Below, piece by piece: positions 34,290 to 46,034 of a stretch of DNA of 60,000 bases (positions are counted from its first letter, which is position 1; each line of letters begins with the position of its first letter). Position numbers and translations under genes: made by a program. The notes under the pieces were generated by a model. That model saw only the letters and a list, made by a program, of their open reading frames with translations, did not search any database and was not told the origin of the DNA. The DNA lies in the NCBI GenBank assembly GCA_030704615.1, contig CM060733.1, forward strand, positions 74,564,907 through 74,624,906, in the 5' to 3' direction. Origin of the DNA: Takakia lepidozioides (taxonomy: Eukaryota > Streptophyta > Takakiopsida > Takakiales > Takakiaceae).

Positions 34290-36641
34290 TCCATTTTCAA
34301 TACAGTCACGGTGATCTTAAAGATCATCTTCTAAATCTGTATCTTAACTCCTCTTATCAAGCCTAATGGCTGTACACTCCTTTGATCTTCTATTGTTACT
34401 GTGAATGGGGCTGGTTTCATGTTACTTAGACCAAGCTTCTGCCTTAATGGTCTGTCATAATAGTCACTCCTGAGCCTCCATCTATCAGTACATCAGTCAA
34501 GTCTGTGCTTCCAATTCTCAATTGGATTACTGGCATAGAATCATCAAAGTCCATGATTGTTTCTCGCCCTTCAGGCTTCACATTATAACTTGTCACCTTG
34601 CTGTTCAGGTCTGTGTTCTCTGTCACATGAGCAATCTGATTGATTGCTTGATACAGCCTGTGCCTACAATGAGGTGCCACAACCAATAGTTGTCCAATAG
34701 TAATCTCAGCTTTGGACTGGCATATTAGTCCAGCCAAAGTCCCTTCATTACCCTGCACTTGAGCAGCTTCTTGCTTCACTTCATCTTCACCTCTTCTTCT
34801 TTCAGAATCAGAGGAATCTGCCATAGGGATATCAGTATTCTTCTGCATTTCCCTGATGGTATCAGCCACTTCCTTGTGCAGCTCCTTCTCATCTCTCCAA
34901 GCCTCATCATCTTCAGGCACATCACTGCCTTCTTCATTAGCATCTTCTTCCTCATCCATGGGAGGTATTAGTCTAGCTTTGCTTCTGGTAACTATCATTG
35001 TACTTACTTCTGGTACAAAACATGGCCTAACCATGTGAGCTGCCACTACTGGGCCCTCATTCACAGGAGCTCTCATCTCATTTGGTGTCTGATCCAGAAT
35101 GGACAGGCTGCCTTTCGATGTCCTGCCTGGTTACAATAGTAACACAATTCTTCACCATTGGTCCTCGCCCTTGGTCTGCTCTGGGATTATTTCTATAATA
35201 CTGATTCCCTGGCTGGTAATTCCCCCTTGGATTACCCTGATAGTTGCCTCTGGGATTGCCTTGGTAATTCCCTCTTGGATTACCTCTCCCTGCCATACCA
35301 TTGTTATATCCACCAGGCCTACCATAGTGGTCCTGATCATTGTTTCTTCTTGGCTGGGGCTACACTTGATGCACCCTTACTTGCCTAGGTTCTCTTGCAG
35401 CTGTCCTTATGTTGTAATAACAATTCTCAGTAGAATGGTTATCCATTTTACAGATAGTACAATGTTTCTCCTTCATGTGGCATTCAGCTGTGGTATGGCC
35501 TTCATTCTGGCATTTTGCACACCAAACACCCTTCCTCCAATATGTTGCAGCCTCTGTGGCATACTTCTTCAAGATCTCCTCCAGTCTTTTCTCATAGTTT
35601 TCCCTCTTCAACTTTTCCTTTTTCTTACTCTTCATCTTGAGCTCTTGCTCTTCTTCCTCATCTGACTCATCTTTAGAGTCATCATCATCGTTTTTCTCTC
35701 TCCTGAGCATTCCCAATTGCTCAATTCTATTCGTTGTTTCAAATGCCTCCTCCACTATATTATGGGGTAGCATATCCACTTTCTTTTGTAATTCAGGCCT
35801 TAGTCCACTCACAAACCAGGTCTTATGTAATCCTGGTGCTGGTACAGCAGCCAGCTTTTTCATCATTAACTCCATCTTCTCCATGTATTCTTCAACAGTT
35901 TCATGCTTCTTTTGCCTTAACTGTTGTAAACTCCCATACACTTCATCCTCAGTTTTGCTTGTCCTGAACCTATTTTGGAATGCTGTACTAAGGCCATTCC
36001 AGGATAGGAAATGATTATTAGGGAATCTTGTATACTATTCACTTGCTTGCTTGATAAGTGAACAAGGAAACAGTCTCATCTTGGCATCATCGCCATTCTC
36101 ATTGTTCACAATACACATGTTCTCAAATTGGCTGATGTGTACATCAGGATCCCCTTTCCCTGCATATTGGAAAAGGTGGTTTTGCCCGTGTTGGAGGTAC
36201 CGTCATCTGTGGCCCACCCTGCCCATTGACAGGTGTTGGTCCTCTTGTTGGTGCTGGTCCTAGAGGACCTACTGTTGTAGTGGTGGTTCTCCCACCAGGT
36301 GTTGGCCCCTGAGCACTCCCTACTACTGGCCCCACTGTACTCTCAGTACCCCCAGCTCTAGTTGCACTACTTCCCACACTCCATGTCCCCCCAGAGCCAG
36401 ATCCAAGCTGCCCGCCTGATCTCCCTAAGCCGACACCTTCGTTCGCCTGTGATCCAAGTGCTCCACTTGATCCAGGTCCAACAGGTTGGGATGTCCTAGT
36501 TGTAGTCTCAACCTCAACTGTTGGGTCTACTTCTTCATACTCTTCATCTTCCAAATTCTTCTCTTGGTTTTCCTCTTCCTCACTCATATAACTCAACTGG
36601 AGTGGTATTGGAGAGTCTGAACACTCTGTTGGCTCTGCCAC
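34290..36641 (-). pseudogene. Gag-protease polyprotein fragment
   Basis: The N-terminus is an acidic stretch followed by a Gly/Ser/Thr/Pro-rich low-complexity region (36641-36144). It is followed by a retrotransposon gag domain (GKGDPDVHISQFENMC, DAKMRLFPCSLIKQASE) with a TAG at 36037-36035 where tryptophan is expected, then LRQKKHETVEEYMEKM. Two CCHC-type knuckles follow (CAKCQNEGHTTAEC and CTICKMDNHSTENC), then a glycine/asparagine-rich linker in shifted frames near 35200, and a retropepsin-like VLIDGGSGVTIM (near 34490). The sequence decays at about 34290, and RT, RNase H and integrase are not found. Confidence 0.78.
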
Positions 36642-37593
36642 ATCCTCCTCTCCTTGTTTGTCTTGTGATTCAGAAACTGGAGTTCCTGCTTTTGGTGTCC
36701 CATGCCAACTCTGATCAAAGATTTATGTCAAATCTTTAATCCAGGGATGTACCTCAGATCTCTCCCCTCGTGGTTGATCTTCTTCCTCTATCAAATCCCT
36801 TATCTTTCTTGTAAAGAATAAGAAGGAGTGGCATCCAACTCTGGTTCTTCCGGTATGGGTGATGTACTCTCTGATCTTAATGGTGTGAGAGGTCCAGATG
36901 ATTCCCCTATGTCTATTCCTCTCTCCCAAAGATATGGATAATTAGCTTTTTCAAATAACTTTCTCTTTTTGCTGAATATCTATGAAAGTCTAGCTTCTCT
37001 TTCATCACTCATGTCCCATGTCTTTCATATTTTTAATGAGGCAATAACCAAAACTCTCTTCTGTAGTATCTCTCGTATACTGCCTGGATTCTCAAGCTTT
37101 AATGCACCTTGGCTATACTAGACGTCTCGTTACCATATGACCCATATGGCAAGCACGTCTGGAAAGCTGTGTCTTGGTGTAAGTTTGATCCACAGGATAT
37201 CCTTGGGAATCCAATTCTTACCAGTACCAATTCTTCATGCATATGAGTGTAAACATTCACTTTCCGTTCCTCCCAGCCTTCAAACTCCACTCGTTTAATG
37301 GATAGCAACGCTATCACATAAACCAGTGTTGGTAACCAACTTGCTCTCCCTCTACAGGCCACTTGATAAATCTTTATCACTCCTTCTCCAGACCCCACTC
37401 TGGATCTGCATCATGCACTCTCTTAAGAATGTTTTCTTTTCAACCTGGCAATTCCAAAAACCTCTGAAAGAATTGTTTGGACAACCTTTCTTTCTCAGCT
37501 CCACAGGGAATTTGATTCACATCAAATTCTTAATTCTCCAACCACCATGATCCCACCAGATGCCTGTCACATCTGGTTGTTCTTGACCCAGTT

Positions 37594-37612
37594 CCCCAGT
37601 ATGGTCGCCAAA
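37594..37612 (-). other. Candidate primer-binding site
   Basis: On the minus strand, TTTGGCGACCATACTGGGG directly follows the LTR end CGACA. It has the TGGCGAC start common at gypsy primer sites. The tRNA is not identified. Confidence 0.5.
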
Positions 37613-38491
37613 TGTCGAGCGGCTTTTACTCACCCATCCTTCGCTATCCGAGGTGGGGACTCCAAGATAGAAGAGTTGGATATCTCTAAACACTCAGCCC
37701 GCTCAGAACAATCAGTCATGACCTACAACCAGTGTATCATGGAAGTGCTTCTGTTGTATTCCTTCTTGCCTTCATGTCAGCAATTACCTTACTGTTTATA
37801 TTAAGTATCAGATTGCTTCAGCAATCCACCAGGTTCCATTCACTCTTCCATTCATTCCACAGCTTCCCTCAGGTCTCTCTACACAATGTGAGTATGGAAT
37901 ATGTATCAGATTAAGTTATATCAAGTAACAGGCCGAAGCCATGGTGTCTCTAATCTGCTCTACAGTATCACCTACAGCTAGCATGTATCAAGCATCTACA
38001 GATTGTCTCTCCTCCTTCACCGTGCTCTCCATCCTTGCTCCCGTTCGTGCTCTCCGCCTTATCTCCTCTCCTCATGACCAAGAAGTGCTCTTCCCCCGAA
38101 GTGTCCTCCATGTTGCTGCTCTGCCTAATTTATCTGCAAGCTGTTCTAACCGCCTAACTTATAACTAACTGTCACCCAAGAAGTAAGCACGTTCCCTCTG
38201 CAGATGTCGTTCCCACATAGTCGTTCCCTGCCAATGATAACCATTCCTTATATATGTTGTGACGGGCTGTTCCAAGCTGTGTCGGGCTGTGACTGTGCCG
38301 AGTTGTGATTGGCTATGTCGGACTGTGTGAAGCTGTGTCGGGCTGTGTCTAACTGTGTAATGTTGTGACTGACTATGTAAGCCTGTCTACCACCCCCAAG
38401 GCCTGTGCTAGTCCAAGTCTACCATCCGTAAGTCTGTGCAAAAATTAAGGGTACCCACCAAAAACCCATAAAAGTGTCTAAGTCCCAGACA
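37613..38491 (-). repeat. 5' LTR of the gag-protease element
   Basis: On the minus strand it begins TGTCTGGG at 38491 and ends CTCGACA at 37613, a TGTC…GACA inverted terminus, with the primer site next to it. A TATATA motif (about 38250) and a run of imperfect GCTGTGTCGG-type repeats (38270-38400) lie inside. No second LTR is available, so the outer end is provisional. Confidence 0.5.
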
Positions 38492-38564
38492 ACCCTCTAA
38501 CAAGGCGAGACATACTCACTAGGAAGAAGTACTGCCGAGATGAAGACCAAGCTTGCGTGCCACC

Positions 38565-41012
38565 TTAGGAGCGGGGGGTTTCCAACAAACTCACATGACG
38601 TTGAATGGTTGGAGTTACCACAGATGAAACCAAAATAGGTTGAGTATTTTGAAGCGCAGAGAGACGTGCTGCATACAACGTTTGATCTCCCTCAAGACCA
38701 AATACGTGACGTCCAGACTCGCGGGCAGCAATAAATGTAGAACCTGCAGGAAAAAAACATGCAATGGTGATATTATATCGGATAACAGTTAATGATCATG
38801 AATCAACTCATAAGATTTTAATTACAAAATGGAGACCAATGCAAACCTGTGCCAGCTATGAGATCCAAAATGCAGGAGCCAGGAGGTGAGCATGTCTCCA
38901 ACAATACTTGTATAAAGGTGGGACTACGGTCTCGCGCACCCCTCCAAGCTTGTTGAGGAGTTTGCATGGGCAGTGCAACATCTAGAATTGTGGTTGTAGA
39001 TGGCATCCAACTCAACAGGGTCTGCAAGGGGGTCCACAACTTTGCCAGACTCACGCAGTTTGAATAGTCCTCCTTGCTTGGTGAGGACATAGGCGTGGAA
39101 GAACATGGTCTGTTAGACGTGCCATTTCCACCAAAACAGTGCACCCGGATGGTTTAATAATATGTATGAGAGTAGGAAGATGAAACATCAAACAATGATA
39201 TATTGAAGAGGGATGATTTTTACCTTTCCTGTCTGAGTGTGTAGAGGGGTGGTATTGATGCAAGTATATTTCCTTGATAATACGGAAATAGAGCTACCTC
39301 TGGAGTAATAAAAGAGCTCCAATGCAAAGGAATCATCAAAGCCCTGCGAGAACACCAAGCATCCATTGTCATCCAACAGGTCATTAGCAATGGAGAATGC
39401 ATACTCCCAATACCATTTATCAAAAGCATTCCAGGGAGGAACTTGTACACCATCCAAAACAGCCATGTACAAGCATTCCTGTCGGGCAGTCCACGATGAT
39501 CATGTCCACAACCACAGGCACGCTTTTGCCATCCAAACACTAGACCAAGTTCCTGGCAACTGCAAACAACATACAGAAAATGTAGGAGTCAATAGCCGGA
39601 TGATGAGGATGTAAAAACATCGAAGAATTCCTTACATTCAAATTTGTTTGTTGGGGGAAACTCACATTTTGAAGAACTCCATGAGCTCTTTCAAAGTCGC
39701 ATCAGGAGATGTACTTGAGGCCTCCACCATATCAATGAAATGAGTAGGCATGATCTTCATGCGATACATGCTAGGTGCACCACCGGAAAATGACACTGCA
39801 CTGTAAGGATGTTCGTCTGCCTTTGGCTTGTTTCCTCGAGTAGTAGGTGCAAGCAATACAACCAACAGATTTGAAGGATGTGAAGAACTACCAATAGGAC
39901 CAGCAATAGAAGCCACACCTGCATTGGGAGCCACACCTGCATTGACATCCACACCTTTTCTTTTGATTTGCGTTTTGGTACACCCACAACCGCAGGGACC
40001 ACTTGGGCTACAGCGTCAGTGGCCTGTGTAGCAATCGTTCTGCATGCTCCAGATCAAGAACAGGGACTTCAGTGGAGATACCCCCTTCATCACTCACTGA
40101 CTATCTGCGAACACATTCCTTATGAAGTCCCATTTATGCATAGGGGATAGCGAGGACCCAAGATCTCTTTCCCATGTCTCAGGGGCTTCTTCTTCAGGCA
40201 TCCCCCTCCCTATCCTTCGCTCGGAATTAGAACGTGCGAGCTGCCAGAAAATACAGTCAGTTAAATAACTATGTTAATGTGTCATCAACAAAATGAATCA
40301 ATTGCATTGAGAAAATAGTGATTGTATATGTACCTGCTACCAAAAAGTCCTTCTATTCAGCCAAGGATCAAGTGTTGGCCCACTGATAGGCCCGGGTGGA
40401 AAAAAATTACGGTCGTGAAGTGTTTGGTCTCCATTCCATATATGTAGTCATTCCACCTTTCCTTCTGGATCCACCCGGGCTGTAGCAATGTTCACCATTT
40501 TCTCTTGGGTCATTTCCTCTGATCCTACCTTTACACGTGACAAATGCAGTTTAAGTTCTTGGAGAAACCCCTCTCCAAGGGTTAGATCAGCAATAGGAAG
40601 CAACTTCATAAGCTGACTCTTGTGTTGCTCCCTTGCTTTCAATCCAGCCTGTTTCATTGTATCTTCAAGGCCCTCCTGACTCTTTGGCCCCTCAGCAAGT
40701 TTGTAAGCTTCCCCCGCCATGCGTTGGGCCTCAACAATATCATGAAAACAGTTCATAACATGAACCAGAGGTGAATCTTGTCTATGGATGCAAAGAATGA
40801 TCGGTTAAGACATGATGTTACCTTGTACAAAATCTATGTCATTGCATGGACTGTCAGGTTATACCAAGTCTTTCCTGCTTTCTTGATGCATTCGTCGTAT
40901 TGCTCTCTCCTCAATACATTCTTCCATTCAGAGACAGGTGTAAGGCCAATCATATTGACCTTGCAAACCAAGTGCACAAATTTGGATGTAACATGTGCCC
41001 TCTCTGTTGCCC
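38565..41012 (-). pseudogene. Type-2 ParB-DNA methyltransferase, exons after the transposon insertion
   Basis: The reading resumes at acceptor CAG before 41012 with ERAHVTSKFVHLV, homologous to type-1 exon 3 and in phase with the ParB exon at 52527-52133. Later segments match type 1 in order: LLPIADLTLGEGFLQELKLH (exon 4), ADEHPYSAVSFSGG (exon 6), the motif IV-like DMIIVDCPTG and PPWNAFDKWYWEYAFSIAND (exon 7), motif X QAWRGARDRSPTFIQ and motif I ILDLIAGTG (exon 8), then STFIAARESGRHVFGLEGD (exon 9), ending at TAA 38565-38567. This is a clearer canonical beta-class signature than in type 1. Stops in exons 3 and 4 (about 40850 and 40455) and a frameshift in exon 7 indicate decay. Overall identity to type 1 is moderate, so it is an old paralogue. 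Confidence 0.75.
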
Positions 41013-41101
41013 TGCACATACAAAATGTGATCATTAGAAAGAAGATGTGTATATGTACCAAGAACATGACAACATTGAACATGAAAGTAAATGAAGAATA
41101 G

Positions 41102-41110
41102 AAAGGAAAC
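41102..41110. repeat. Left 9-bp target-site duplication
   Basis: AAAGGAAAC immediately before the element, identical to 52120-52128. Nine bases is the usual duplication length for MULE transposons. Confidence 0.88.
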
Positions 41111-41153
41111 GAGCGTAGCTACGGCGTGAGCCCAGCCCCGTGAGCCTGGGAGC
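41111..41153 (+). repeat. Left terminal inverted repeat
   Basis: Starts GAGCGTAGCTACGGCGTGAG. It aligns with the reverse complement of 52077-52119, sharing the blocks GCTA, CGTGAGCCC and TGAGCCTG at identical spacing. Confidence 0.75.
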
Positions 41154-41529
41154 TGAGCTCACGTTCAAGCTACAAAGCGTGAGCTGAGCTCACGCTTCAG
41201 GGAAGCGTGAGCGGCACGAATCTGCTGGAGAAGAAGGTCCTATAGGCGAGGATTGCACGAAGAGGGCCTATTACCGTGGACAAAACAAAGGGGGCCAACA
41301 CACACCATGTGTGCAATGCCCGCTCAAAAACAGAAATATGAAAACATGGCAGATTTGAGCTCAGAATGATTGTCACAGTTTATTTCAATTCACAGATAGA
41401 CGCTTACAATGAATTGCATGTGCATTTGCCCTGGTTCCGTAAACGAAATCCATATGTTTGTCAGAAATGCAAAGTCTTCACACGGCAACCTGCAAACCAG
41501 CATGGGCAGCGGGCATGGCTCGTATGTGT

Positions 41530-44500
41530 TCAAAGAGAAGTTGGCGGAGCTCCACGCGAGGTGTCCCGCTGTAGAAGGGTGTTCACTTCTCCATAGCCTA
41601 GTGTGGCTTGGTGGATGAATTGGTCTCTCTTACCGTTGCAACACATAATCACAAGGTATATGTAATATTGATGCTTGCAGGGGACCCACTTCCCCCTCAT
41701 GCCGAGAGCGCCCTCACGCATCGTTACAAAGTCCGGACAAGTGCACGAAGGGAAATTCCCGACGGTAACCTGATATTCTTTGCCATGAAGAACTGACCCA
41801 ATTGACAGCACTGTGTAAATCCGTCCATACCCCGGAGAAGGGACTTCGGTGATACGAGACACCCGAGCCTGCAAAATTCTAGCAGATTCCATCTTGCATT
41901 CGTGATCTGCACCCAAAGCGAAACGGCGCACTGTTTTTCCATCTCTTTTTGTTGGGTGGGAGTCGGCACAGGGTGGCGGCATTGCCGGAGCATGTGGCAC
42001 ATCTGTGCCGACAGTGCATGAGGGCACCACCCGGGACCGTGCAAGACAGAACCTCCCTCCTCCAGCATGCTTATCTCGGTTGATGACAGCGACGTCCCAA
42101 TTTGCACAGGCCAAATTGCGGGGGGAGGGGGTTTCATTATCACTGAAGGACGAACTGTTCCCTTCACGCATCGTGCCATATCGTCTGGGCAGAACCAAAA
42201 TTTGTGGTCCTTTGACTCCCCACTATGATAAGGTCGGAACAACCCTGTGAATGTTGGAGCTGGAGTCCCCCTGGAGCCTTTGCATATCTTTGATTTGCAT
42301 TTCTTGAATGAGGGGGTCCGAATTGCCATGCAAGCCACTCTAGATCCTGGTGGGGTGCGTTCTATATGCCACTCACTATCAATGCAATCGGATTCCTGCA
42401 CCATGGCCACCGCCTCCTCCAATGGGATTCCCGCTGCTGTGCTTGTATGTTCTGCACGTGCTCCACTGGAGGAGGACCCACCTGGGAAGGGGCGGGCACA
42501 CGACTCAGTCTGCAGTGGAGACACCTTTGGCACAGAGAAATTGACCCTGTCTGGCCGATGGGAATCTCCATCTGACCCTGGAAGAGTGTTCAATTTCCTT
42601 TTGCATGATCCAAATCTTTCCTCGCCTTCCAAATGGGGGATCCTGGATTGTAGAGCGGACCCTTCAGTGCATCTGTTTAGAGCTCTGGCCATCTTTGACG
42701 GGACTCCGGACCTACTCGCAGCCCTTAGCATCAACAAAGTCGTATCAGGGCCCTTGCCTCCACCCCGTCCCATCAGAAAATTGCGGTACCTGGTTTGTTG
42801 TGTAAGTGCACGCACCATGTCATCAGCAGTGGCCACATACAAGTCACGACCTGCTTTGGTAGACTGCTGCATCCAGGCGTTGTGAACAGTCTCCGCCAAA
42901 TTACAGGATGGCATGTCGGCCAAGTCCTCCAAGGACATGTCCTGCAGGAGGCATTGCATGGATATGTCAGGAACGAAAACAAATGGTAGAGGTTCTTCAA
43001 GTGACAATCGAAGAACCCCAAATGAACAGGCACGATGCAAAATTTCTGTTTTTGGGATTGAAGAGGCTTACCGTCGTCATGAAAGCTCCCCACTGTCTGT
43101 ACCTGAAGTGCCAGAAAACCAACCAGTCCTCCAACTCCTTTACGTGGGTACCTGTTGCAGCACCAGAGGAGAACCACCAAGCCCGGATTGCCTGGTAAGT
43201 GCTCTCAGCTTCTCCCATTGAGGTGGCATTCTTGTACTTGAGACAGAGCCTTCTGTGCTCCAACTGCAGGTCAGGGCGAATGCAGCGCTTTGTATGACGT
43301 GCCAGAGATTGAGTCCAATGGAAGAGGCATGTGCGCTCCCTATTTTCCATTGGGACCTTAGGATCCCCGAACCAAACACGCGTCGCACTGCATTGAAATT
43401 TGCCTGTGCACTATCAGCCATGAAGCCCGCAAAATTTGTGTTTTGTATTCCATTGCGCTGCATGACGGCCAAGAGCGAATTCCACATGAGCATTTGGGAT
43501 TCAGTGTCCTCCGACTGCATATCACAAATTGCTATGGAGAGCACACGCTGGTACGCCGGATCATACACATGGCACGCCATGGTTGTCCAACCCTTCACCC
43601 GTTTGCAGTGATCAAACATTAACCAACATTTAGCCAAATCTCCTCCTGGTTGCATACGGCGGACAATGCTCACACCACTGCCTTCGCCCACAGCGGACAT
43701 CTTGAACAAATACACCTTGGACGAGCCCTGGCCAGGGAAGATACTGTTTTGAATGAATTCATAGCGACTCCTCCGTTTCAGGTCCATAATGTTGTCCATG
43801 AATCCAGCAGTGCCTGTGCCCATTCTGAGTGCATTCACCTGGTTTCGAATATTGGGAGAGCTCAACAACGGAGAAATGGTCCATGACTGCATTAAGCGAA
43901 TCTGCATCCAGCATAAGTTCTGTCGCATCCCCTTCACCCAGTATGTGTTTCTCCAGGAATGCCTTGCTAGCTGCAAGCGCTATAGCAGAAGGTGTTGCAC
44001 AACGGGCATTGTGAACTCCTGCTTCAGCAGATTTCTAGCGATGTCCACGCTATCCCTGCAACTTCCTTTGGACACAGGATGCTCGTGTGCACCCATATGA
44101 ATGCAGGCACGAGTCATTGTCTTGCATGGTGTGCCACCTGATACATACGAGCGTGGCACACAGAAACACAGGACGGGGAAAGTTTGCAGAACCTGCACAC
44201 GAAAGTATTGGTCCTGGAGGGGCAAGCCCTGGGGTGAAAGGATTCAGGGGCACACCTTCCCACTCACTTTCGTTTGGTTGAGCGCTTTCTCAGGCGAGGG
44301 CAAGAAATATTCTGGCACTTACAATGCCCAACGCAGACTGACCTCCGAAATTTCAAGCCAATGTCGTTATGGATGTTCGACGTTTTTGTCCTGCACCAAG
44401 GATGTCCGTCATGTTTCTTGTCCATGCCCTGTAAAAGCCCAGCCAGTCCAGTGGAAGAGGTGGGAGGGTTGAGCTCAAACAAGATGTCCCCATCAAACTG

Positions 44501-45088
44501 TGCTGGCACGTATTGAACCCCTTGCACAGGAAGGGACTCCCAGTCAACAAAACGCAGCTCGCTCTTGCACCCAGGCACACCTGCGAGGGCTTTCAATTTT
44601 GGAATGACACTCGTTATCTCTTGCAATTCGTCGTCATCCAATGACGGAGTCTGCACTGGCGGAGGAATCTCAGAAACATCCTCCGAGGACGAGTCTGAAA
44701 GAGTCACGAAGGTAGTGGATGTGCTCACCTCTTGTTTCACAGGAACTGTGCCCTTCTGTTGCACGACCGATGCTGCAGTGCCAGGGGTAACGACCGATCC
44801 TGCTGATTGTCTTCTCTCTTTTCCAAGGACACGGTATGTGCCTGGAAGGACTCTCCACTTCCTTCCACACTTGCCAACCAATGGTTTCTCCAAGTGCCCA
44901 AAATCCAAATTCCCATCCTCGTCATACACCTCTTTTTGAACAAGGAGAGAACCCAACTCCAGCGGGAACACTGTAACCAGCTCATCCTCATGAACAACTG
45001 CAAACCCATCGTCGTCTGCAGTGGTAGTCAGTGGAAGAGTACCTGCATTGGAATGGAATCGAGCAAGTGTATCTCGCTCCCTCGACAT
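41530..45088 (-). pseudogene. MULE-like transposase with SWIM zinc finger
   Basis: Successive minus-strand segments form one protein, separated by introns or frameshifts. The N-terminal region (45088-44264) ends in a Cys/His module (GMDKKHDGHPWCRTKT, VCVGHCKCQNISC), then TRACIHMGAHEHPV (about 44100). An RNase H-like core follows at 43976-43140 (LMFDHCKRVKGWTTMACHVYD, GFMADSAQANFNAVRR, then in another frame CLFHWTQSLARH, candidate D/D/H positions). A helical region (HVKELEDWLVFWHFRYRQWG, NLAETVHNAWMQQSTKAG) and a Ser/Pro-rich spacer lead to a C-terminal SWIM finger, FPSCTCPDF … GKWVPCKHQYYI (near 41690). SWIM at the C-terminus and 9-bp duplications are typical of MULE transposases. Frame breaks near 44260, 43980 and 43370 may be introns or decay; I did not find a full set of splice sites. 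Confidence 0.7.
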
Positions 45089-46034
45089 GTTTTCCCTCAC
45101 TGAACGAAAGTTGCGGAATCCTCAAACTGATAGCCCGCAATTACCGAAAGGGGAATTAAGACAAGCAAACCGAGGTCAACAAGGCTAGCTCCAATCCAAA
45201 GGTTGCAGGTGATGCATGCAAAGGATGTAGGGATGAGATGCACCTTCACTTCGAAAACAGCAACGCCAAGAGGCACTAACCAGAAAAACTGTTTTCAAAT
45301 ACTACAAGAAGCCGTGCTGTTTATGGATGAAAACAAACACTGAAAACGACATGAAACCATCCATTATGAAAAGACGGCAACAACCCTGGAGAGCAGTAAA
45401 CAGGAAGACCACAAATGTCATGAGGTTGTGCTGTGCCAGAAGAGCACAGCACAAACACTGACACTGCAGAAGATACCTCGCACGAATGCGTGCCAGACAT
45501 GGTCGTATCCGACAGAACCCTTTATGCCGAATGACCCCATGGCGACGGTAACGGTAAACTGCAAACCACAGGGTAGGCAGTACAACACACGTGGATGCAT
45601 ATGTGAAGCATAACAATTATTGCGGATCTGCAAGAACTGCTCGAAAATGAACTAGCATTAGATTTCTACGGCACATCCGAATTTGAAAGAAAGCAAGAAG
45701 GCCGCGGTGTATTGGCAGGCGGCGCAGTACATCTGACATATATCGCTAGTGCATGCAACGGATGTACTTTTTTCTTGCGCTTTATTGCTTGGATAATACG
45801 GAGACGACGGAATGGATGAATTCCGTTCGCACACAATAACAACACCCTCATCCAAAATATGGTTGATAACGTCCAATTTGATTTTGGTTACATGCCATAG
45901 CAGCACTTGTTACAAACGTCAAACTGGAGAGCTCTAGAGGCATCGTGGGGAGCCCTTGTTTCCAGCGTAGGAGGAAGAGAAGGAAGTCACTATACTTCAC
46001 GAGCTCTAGAAACAAGAATAGAGCCAGAGATAGA
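45089..46034. promoter_or_regulatory. Divergent intergenic region of the transposon
   Basis: The transposase and methyltransferase genes are transcribed away from each other, so both promoters must lie in this stretch of about 950 bp or in unrecognised 5' exons within it. Small ORFs here (for example 45302-45616 minus) are identical in copy A but have no recognisable family. No TATA box is convincing. Confidence 0.45.

Larger units (their letters stand above)
34250..38491 (-). mobile_element. Gypsy-like retroelement: LTR, gag, protease; RT and the rest missing
   Basis: Right to left: LTR (38491-37613), primer-binding-like site, leader, gag with zinc knuckles (36641-35360), aspartic protease (35076-34290), then loss of homology before any reverse transcriptase. 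The leader 37600-36650 has short frames but nothing recognisable. It sits just downstream of the type-2 methyltransferase stop (38565). A related fragment begins again at about 59950. Confidence 0.65.
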
